Below are positions 59,039 to 64,000 of a stretch of 64,000 nt of DNA, in pieces; positions within the stretch are counted from its first letter, which is position 1, and each line of letters begins with the position of its first letter. The notes beneath the pieces are model-generated. The model was not told where the DNA came from, did no database searches, and was given only the letters and a program-made list of their open reading frames with translations. The stretch comes from UBA4615 sp046046245 (lineage in GTDB: Bacteria; Pseudomonadota; Gammaproteobacteria; Burkholderiales; Burkholderiaceae_E), in contig JBJOKE010000046.1 of NCBI GenBank assembly GCA_046046245.1, forward strand, positions 54,808 to 118,807. Direction: 5' to 3'. A program made the position numbers and the translations under genes.

Positions 59039-59398
59039 ATGGCCTTCGCGCGGTTCCTGCTCGTGGGTCTCGCGGGCTTCCTCGTCGACTCGGGCGTGAC
59101 GCTGGCGCTGATCGCGCTGGGGGCCGGGCCCTGGGCGGCGCGCGTCCCGGCCATCGCTGCGGCGATGGTGTTCACCTGGCTGGCGAACCGACGGTTCGCG
59201 TTCCGGGCACGCACGGCCCGGACCGTGTCCGAGGCGGCCCGCTACGCGACCGTCGCGGCGGCGATGGCATCCTTCAACTATCTCGCCTATCTCGGCCTGC
59301 TGGCCCTCGATCTCGCTCCGGTCATCGCGATCGCCGTCGCGACCGGGCTGCAGGCGGTGCTGAGCTTCCATGCCTATCGACGGATCGTCTTCTCCTGA
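59039..59398 (+). CDS. GtrA-like flippase (119 aa)
   Basis: A four-helix GtrA-family membrane protein (FLLVGLAGFLVDSGVTLALI, FTWLANRRFAFRA, YLGLLALDLAPVIAIAVATG). GtrA-type proteins move lipid-linked sugar across the membrane. It lies 6 bases after the GT2 gene and overlaps the next gene by 29 bases. Confidence 0.85.
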   Translation: MAFARFLLVGLAGFLVDSGVTLALIALGAGPWAARVPAIAAAMVFTWLANRRFAFRARTARTVSEAARYATVAAAMASFNYLAYLGLLALDLAPVIAIAVATGLQAVLSFHAYRRIVFS

Positions 59399-61265
59399 GC
59401 GGCCTCCCGGCCGGCTCGCGTCCATTGCGCGCAGGCTGGAGTCGCCGTGGCCACGGCGACTCGCCGTGGCCCTGGGCCCGCTGCTCTTCGCGCTCGCCTC
59501 GGTGCTGCTCGGCCAGGATGCGAACTGGGACCTGCTGAACTATCACCTGCACAACCCCTGGGCCTGGCTCGAGGGCCGTGTCGGACGCGACCTCGCGCCG
59601 GCCGGGATGCAGAGCTACTTCAATCCCCTGCTCGACGTGCCGTACTACCTGATGGTCCGGCACCTGTCGCCCGCGGTCGTGGCCGCGACGATGGGCGCGG
59701 TGCAGGGCCTGGGCTTCGTCGCCCTCTTCGCGATCGCGCGACACTACGTGTCGGGAACCGCGACCGCGACCGCGAACGCGCTGGCGCTGGCCGCGGCAGG
59801 CTGCGCGAGCGCGGCGCTGCTGGCCGAGCTCGGCACGACGATGGGCGACGCGACGACGGCCCCGCTCGCACTGGCCGGTCTCGCGACGGCGCTCGGCGCG
59901 TGGCCGACGGTCCCGCGCGACGGGCATCCGACGCCCTGGGCGCGACTGCTCGCCGCCGGCCTGATGCTCGGCGCGGCCGCCGGACTGAAACTCACGAACG
60001 CGCCCTATGCGCTCGCGGCCTGTCTCGCGCTCGCGGTCGCATGGCCCTCGACGATGCGGGATCGCGGCGCCGTCGCCACCGTCTTCGCGATCGGCGTCGG
60101 GGTGGGCCTCGCGATCACCGCGGGCCATTGGTTCGCCATGCTGTGGCACACGTTCGGCAACCCGCTGTTCCCGCAGTTCAACGGCCTCTTCGGCGCGCCG
60201 CTGGCCGACCGGGTCGGCGTCGCCGACACCCGCTGGCTGCCGCGCGGCCTCGGCGAGGCGGTCGCGTTCCCGTTCGTCATCACCGCGAACCCGGGGCGGG
60301 TCGGCGAGCGGCCGATGCTGCAGCTGGTGCTCGCCGCCACCTACCTGCTCGCCATCGCGGTGGCAGTGGTCGGGGTGCGTGCGCGGCTCGCGCGGCGTCG
60401 CGCGGTTCCGGCTGACGCCCGCGCGGCCAGCGGCCTCGCCCCGTCCGCCGCGGACGGGCGCGAGACCTTCCTGCTGGCCTTCTGCGCGCTGTCGTTCGTG
60501 CTGTGGATGGCGATCTTCTCGATCCACCGCTACCTGGCCGTGCTGGAGATGGTGGCGCCGGCCGCGATCTGGGTCCTGGTGCACCGGCTGCCGCTGCGCC
60601 GCCCGCGTCGGCTCGCGCGCCGGCTGCTCGGGCTGTCGGCCGTCGTCGCGGTGGCGAGCTGCAACCACTGGGGCAGCACCGGCTTCGGCGACACGGCCGC
60701 GAGCGTGCCGACGCCGCGCGTCGCGGCATCGCCGGATGCGGCGGTCGTGATCGCGGGCGCGCCGATCGCCTGGATGCTGCCCTACTTCCCGCCCGGGCCC
60801 GCCTACCTGTCGCTCGCCGCGGGCTTCCCGGAATCGCCCGTCTACGTCGACGAGGCGCGGCGCCGGCTGCGCGGCGCGACGGCCGGCGTGCTGGTCGTCT
60901 TCGAGGTCCTCGACGCGGGCCGGATCGACTCCATCGCCCGGATCGACCGCCGGCTCGCGCGCTGGGCCCCGTCGGCCGACGGACCGGTCTGCGCCGGGCT
61001 GCGCTGGGTGTCGGCGAGGAACCGCCGGTTACCGGCCGAGATCACGCCGCCGGACTCGGGAGGACGCTGCGCGGTGACCGCGACGCCCGCCGCGGTCGAG
61101 GCCTACCAGCGCCGGCGCGACGACGCCCGCGACGAGCGCCTCGCGCTGCTGCGCGACCGCTATGGCCTGCGGATCGACCCCGCCGCGTGCTCGATCGAGC
61201 GTCCGTCCTGGGGCGACCGGGAGCGGCCCTACCACGCCTGCCCGCTCGCAGGCCTCGGCGGCTGA
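59370..61265 (+). CDS. GT-C type membrane glycosyltransferase (631 aa)
   Basis: A polytopic membrane protein with at least ten helices. DANWDLLNYHLHNPWAWLEGR near residue 50 fits the acidic catalytic loop of GT-C enzymes, which use lipid-linked sugar donors. A soluble domain follows after ~450. The overlap with GtrA suggests a GtrB/A/C-like system that decorates a cell-surface polymer. Confidence 0.7.
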   Translation: MPIDGSSSPERPPGRLASIARRLESPWPRRLAVALGPLLFALASVLLGQDANWDLLNYHLHNPWAWLEGRVGRDLAPAGMQSYFNPLLDVPYYLMVRHLSPAVVAATMGAVQGLGFVALFAIARHYVSGTATATANALALAAAGCASAALLAELGTTMGDATTAPLALAGLATALGAWPTVPRDGHPTPWARLLAAGLMLGAAAGLKLTNAPYALAACLALAVAWPSTMRDRGAVATVFAIGVGVGLAITAGHWFAMLWHTFGNPLFPQFNGLFGAPLADRVGVADTRWLPRGLGEAVAFPFVITANPGRVGERPMLQLVLAATYLLAIAVAVVGVRARLARRRAVPADARAASGLAPSAADGRETFLLAFCALSFVLWMAIFSIHRYLAVLEMVAPAAIWVLVHRLPLRRPRRLARRLLGLSAVVAVASCNHWGSTGFGDTAASVPTPRVAASPDAAVVIAGAPIAWMLPYFPPGPAYLSLAAGFPESPVYVDEARRRLRGATAGVLVVFEVLDAGRIDSIARIDRRLARWAPSADGPVCAGLRWVSARNRRLPAEITPPDSGGRCAVTATPAAVEAYQRRRDDARDERLALLRDRYGLRIDPAACSIERPSWGDRERPYHACPLAGLGG

Positions 61266-61310
61266 CTGCGACCGGTCTCGGGGGCCGACGGCGACGGGCC
61301 TCCGGGCGCG

Positions 61311-62264
61311 TCAGGCCGACGCGCCGCCGCTCAGGCCCTTCGGCAGAGGGAACTGCACGTGCTCCTCGATGCCGTCGAGCTTGCGCACGCCGCCCACGCC
61401 GAGGGCGCGCAGCCTCGCGACCAGCTCCTGCACCAGCACCTCGGGCGCCGACGCGCCGGCAGTCACGCCGATCCGCCGCTTGCCAGCGAGCCACGCGGGG
61501 TCGAGCTCGGCGGCCGAGCGGATCAGGCGCGCGTCGCAGCCCATCTTCTCGGCCACCTCGCGCAGCCGATTGCTGTTCGAGCTGCTCGGGCTGCCGATCA
61601 CCAGGACCAGGTCGCACTGCGGGGCCATGAACTTGACCGCGTCCTGGCGGTTCTGCGTCGCGTAGCAGATGTCCTGCTTCTTCGGCTCGGCGATCGACGG
61701 GAACCGGCGCTTGAGCGCATCGATGACCACGCGACAGTCGTCGACCGACAGCGTGGTCTGGGTGACGTACGCGAGCGACAGCGGATCGCGAACCTGCAGC
61801 CGCGCGACGTCGTCGGCGGTCTCCACCAGGTGTATCCCGTCGTCGGCCTGGCCCATCGTGCCCTCGACCTCGGGATGGCCCGCATGGCCGATCATCACCA
61901 CCTCGTGGCCCTCGCGGCGCATCTTCGCGACCTCGACGTGGACCTTCGTCACCAGCGGGCAGGTCGCGTCGTAGACCTGCAGGCCGCGCGCGGTCGCCTC
62001 GTCGCGCACCGCGCGCGAGACGCCGTGCGCCGAGAACACCAGCACCGCGCCGCGCGGCACCGCGTCGAGGTCGTCGACGAAGACCGCGCCCTTCGCGCGC
62101 AGGTCGCCGACGACATGCTCGTTGTGGACGATCTCGTGGCGCACGTAGATCGGCGCGCCGAACTGCGCGAGCGCGCGCTCGACGATCTCGATCGCCCGGT
62201 CCACGCCCGCGCAGAATCCGCGCGGCTGGGCGAGCAGGACCTCGGTTGCGGCGGTGTCGGCCAT
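61311..62264 (-). CDS. ispH: 4-hydroxy-3-methylbut-2-enyl diphosphate reductase
   Basis: Last step of the MEP isoprenoid pathway, an iron-sulfur enzyme making IPP and DMAPP from HMBPP. The three cluster-binding cysteines are visible: RGFCAGV (C18), ATCPLV and CYATQNRQ. At 317 residues it matches E. coli IspH (316). ATG 62264 chosen because the upstream gene stops 2 bases away. Its neighbour fkpB is the usual partner. Confidence 0.97.
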   Translation of the reverse strand: MADTAATEVLLAQPRGFCAGVDRAIEIVERALAQFGAPIYVRHEIVHNEHVVGDLRAKGAVFVDDLDAVPRGAVLVFSAHGVSRAVRDEATARGLQVYDATCPLVTKVHVEVAKMRREGHEVVMIGHAGHPEVEGTMGQADDGIHLVETADDVARLQVRDPLSLAYVTQTTLSVDDCRVVIDALKRRFPSIAEPKKQDICYATQNRQDAVKFMAPQCDLVLVIGSPSSSNSNRLREVAEKMGCDARLIRSAAELDPAWLAGKRRIGVTAGASAPEVLVQELVARLRALGVGGVRKLDGIEEHVQFPLPKGLSGGASA

Positions 62265-62265
62265 C

Positions 62266-62733
62266 TCAGAGCACTCCCAGGATGCGGACGTCGAAGCGGA
62301 TCGGCTGGCCCGCGAGCGGATGGTTGAAGTCGAGCAGCGCACCGGCCTCGTCGACTTCCTTGACGATGCCCGCGACGCGGCGCCCGTCGGGCGCGTTGAA
62401 GTCGAGCAGGTCGCCCGGCTCGTAGGTGGCGCCGTGCTCCCCGTGCTGCGCGAGCATCGACCGCGACACGCGCTGCAGCAGGTCTGCGTTGCGCGGCCCG
62501 AAGGCCTGCTCGGGCGCGAGCTCGAAGCTCGCCTCGGCGCCCTCGGGAAGCCCGATCAGGCAGCGCTCCAGCGGCTCGACCAGCTGGCCTAGTCCCAAGG
62601 TCAGCGTCGCGGGGCGATCTCCGAACGTGCTGATGACGTCGTCGCCGGTGCGCGCGAGACTGATGCGGTAGTGCAGCGTCAGGTGCGAATCGGATCGCAC
62701 CCGGGGCGCGGTGTCGTCGGGCGACTCGGTCAT
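62266..62733 (-). CDS. fkpB: FKBP-type peptidyl-prolyl isomerase (155 aa)
   Basis: SlpA/FkpB family: FGDRPATLTLGLGQLVEPLERCLIGLPEG, APEQAFGPRN and a FNHPLAG segment are typical. Catalyses cis-trans prolyl isomerisation and helps folding. It shares an operon with ispH, as in many proteobacteria. Confidence 0.9.
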   Translation of the reverse strand: MTESPDDTAPRVRSDSHLTLHYRISLARTGDDVISTFGDRPATLTLGLGQLVEPLERCLIGLPEGAEASFELAPEQAFGPRNADLLQRVSRSMLAQHGEHGATYEPGDLLDFNAPDGRRVAGIVKEVDEAGALLDFNHPLAGQPIRFDVRILGVL

Positions 62734-62788
62734 GGGCGTGACGGGAACCTCGGGGAGCCGCGATTGTACGTCTCAGGAGTCGCCGTCC

Positions 62789-63463
62789 ATGGCCCGTCCG
62801 CCGATCCCGTCGTCCGACCGTCCCCGCGAGCGGCTGCTCGAGGCCGGTGCCCCGGCCCTGTCCGACGTCGAGCTGGTCGCGCTGATGCTCGGCACCGGCC
62901 GCCCGGGCGTGGGCGCGCCCGAGCTCGCCCGCGAACTGCTCGAGCGATTCGGCGGGCTGCCCGGGCTGCTCGCGGCGCCGCGGGCGGCGGTGCTCGCGGT
63001 GCCGGGCGTCGGACCTGCGCGCTACGCGCTGCTGCACGCGGGGCTCGAACTGGCGCGGCGCAGCGTCGCCGAGGACCTGCGTCGGCGCGACGCCCTCGCC
63101 TCGCCCGAGCAGGTCGGCCGCTTCGTCGCGCTCAGCCTGCAGCACAGCCCGCGCGAGGTCTTCGCGGTCCTGTTCCTCGACGCCCGCAACCGGCTGCTCG
63201 CCGCGGAGGAGCTGTTCCGCGGCACGCTGAGCCAGACCGTGGTCTATCCGAGAGAGGTCGCCCGGCGCGCGCTCGAGCGCAACGCGGCCGCGGTGATCCT
63301 GGCGCACAACCATCCGTCCGGCCTCGCCGAGCCGAGCCAGGCCGACCGGCTGCTGACCGACGCGCTGCGGCGCGCCCTCCAGTGCCTGGACATCCCGGTG
63401 CTCGACCACCTGATCGTGGCCGGCGGGCGTCGGTACTCGTTCGCCGAGAACGGCCTGCTCTGA
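62789..63463 (+). CDS. radC: RadC/JAMM-domain protein (224 aa)
   Basis: JAMM/MPN+ metalloprotease-like motif HNHPSGLAEPSQAD and N-terminal helix-hairpin-helix (LAVPGVGPARYALL). Historically called a DNA repair protein, although function is unproven. ATG 62789 follows CAGGAG. Divergent from fkpB, upstream of rpmB. Confidence 0.92.
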   Translation: MARPPIPSSDRPRERLLEAGAPALSDVELVALMLGTGRPGVGAPELARELLERFGGLPGLLAAPRAAVLAVPGVGPARYALLHAGLELARRSVAEDLRRRDALASPEQVGRFVALSLQHSPREVFAVLFLDARNRLLAAEELFRGTLSQTVVYPREVARRALERNAAAVILAHNHPSGLAEPSQADRLLTDALRRALQCLDIPVLDHLIVAGGRRYSFAENGLL

Positions 63464-63583
63464 GTAACCGGCCGGGCCTCGGCCCAGGGCCGGTGAAGGC
63501 CGGCACGGCCCGGCCGCGAGGGCCCGCTCCGGGCGCCGTGCGGACCGCCCCGCGAGCCCCGCGCGCGGCACCGCCGTCCGGGC

Positions 63584-63613
63584 TTGCGACCCCGGCCCGA
63601 TTTACGCTATGAT
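63584..63613 (+). promoter_or_regulatory. Sigma-70 promoter of rpmB operon
   Basis: TTGCGA (63584-63589) and TATGAT (63608-63613) are spaced 18 bases, about 100 bases before rpmB. The rest of 63464-63714 shows no gene. Confidence 0.7.
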
Positions 63614-63714
63614 TCAAGGCTTTGCTGAATCCCGCAGGCATCGACGGGCAAACGAAGCCTTTCTTTTGCGAGAAAGCGCCCCCGACGCCGCATCACCGAT
63701 CCAGGAGTTGAACC

Positions 63715-63948
63715 ATGGCCAAGTTCTGCCAAGTCACCGGCAAGGGCCCGATGGTCGGCAACAACGTCTCGCACGCGAACAACAAGACCAAGCGCCGCTT
63801 CCTGCCGAACCTGCAGTACCGCCGCTTCTGGGTCGAGAGCGAGAACCGCTGGGTGCGCCTGCGCATCTCGAACGCTGCGCTGCGCCTGATCGACAAGAAG
63901 GGCATCGACGTGGTCCTGGCGGACCTGCGTGCTCGCGGCGAACTGTAA
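63715..63948 (+). CDS. rpmB: 50S ribosomal protein bL28
   Basis: 77 residues starting MAKFCQVTGKGPMVGNNVSHANN, the conserved start of bL28, with KTKRRFLPNLQ following. Good AGGAG ribosome site. Operon with rpmG. Confidence 0.98.
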   Translation: MAKFCQVTGKGPMVGNNVSHANNKTKRRFLPNLQYRRFWVESENRWVRLRISNAALRLIDKKGIDVVLADLRARGEL

Positions 63949-63963
63949 TCGGAGACCGACACC

Positions 63964-64000
63964 ATGGCAGCCAAAGGCGGACGCGAAAAGATCAAGCTGG
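63964..64000 (+). CDS. rpmG: 50S ribosomal protein bL33, 5' end only
   Basis: Starts MAAKGGREKIKL, the typical bL33 start, and runs off the window. It follows rpmB by 15 bases in the normal rpmBG pair. Confidence 0.9.
   Translation, partial: MAAKGGREKIKL

Overview
The window holds most of an integrated, tailed-phage genome (a short-tailed, podovirus-type prophage) inside a GC-rich betaproteobacterial chromosome. The host assignment rests on the right end (about 57.9-64 kb), where ispH, an fkpB/slpA-type prolyl isomerase, radC, rpmB and the start of rpmG lie in the order common in Burkholderiales. The prophage fills positions 1 to about 57.8 kb and continues beyond the left edge. Its left attachment site is not in view.

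Layout. (1) 1-32.8 kb is one leftward block of virion, lysis and packaging genes. In order of transcription it has a 45-aa membrane peptide, a ribbon-helix-helix regulator, a small-terminase candidate, the large terminase, an 863-aa structural protein, the portal, small accessory proteins, scaffold, major capsid protein, two head-tail adaptors, a four-gene lysis cassette, a tail-hub protein, three large tail or fibre proteins (two share a paralogous N-terminus), a small tail protein, a cupin-like protein, a fatty-acid desaturase, a 151-aa protein with a DDLID motif, internal virion proteins, and a giant polyvalent protein of more than 2,088 codons that runs off the left edge. (2) 32.8-33.4 kb is a divergent control region. 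(3) 33.4-56.9 kb is a rightward early block made of many small, tightly overlapping genes. It includes a MoxR-type AAA+ ATPase and a metallopeptidase/VWA partner, a MazG-like protein, a family A DNA polymerase, a Cas4/RecB-like nuclease, a VRR-NUC nuclease, an HNH-like protein, an SF2 helicase, an SSB-like protein, a large primase-helicase and an AlpA/excisionase-like protein. (4) A tyrosine integrase faces the early block and overlaps the excisionase-like gene antisense. (5) Host genes follow: a GT2/GtrA/GT-C membrane glycosylation trio and the ispH-rpmG group.

How the genes fit together. Almost every neighbouring pair overlaps by ATGA, GTGA or TGATG, so the phage behaves as two long, translationally coupled operons. 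The closest architecture I know, from memory and not searched, is the Bcep22/BcepIL02 type of Burkholderia podophage, which also has a giant virion protein and tandem related tail-fibre genes. Here a full integrase/excisionase-like pair is present, and the DNA polymerase has leucine at the O-helix position linked to temperate phages.

The most unusual parts are: (a) an intergenic region at 34.25-35.02 kb with nine 17-bp palindromes, a second interleaved repeat family and a 31-bp perfect inverted repeat, which looks like an operator cluster or origin; (b) a fatty-acid desaturase inside the virion operon; (c) the giant protein, which combines a sigma region 4-like helix-turn-helix, an HExxxH metallopeptidase-like motif, an ART-PolyVal-like domain and a PLxRFG motif; (d) the MoxR-VWA module; and (e) no recognisable CI-type repressor.
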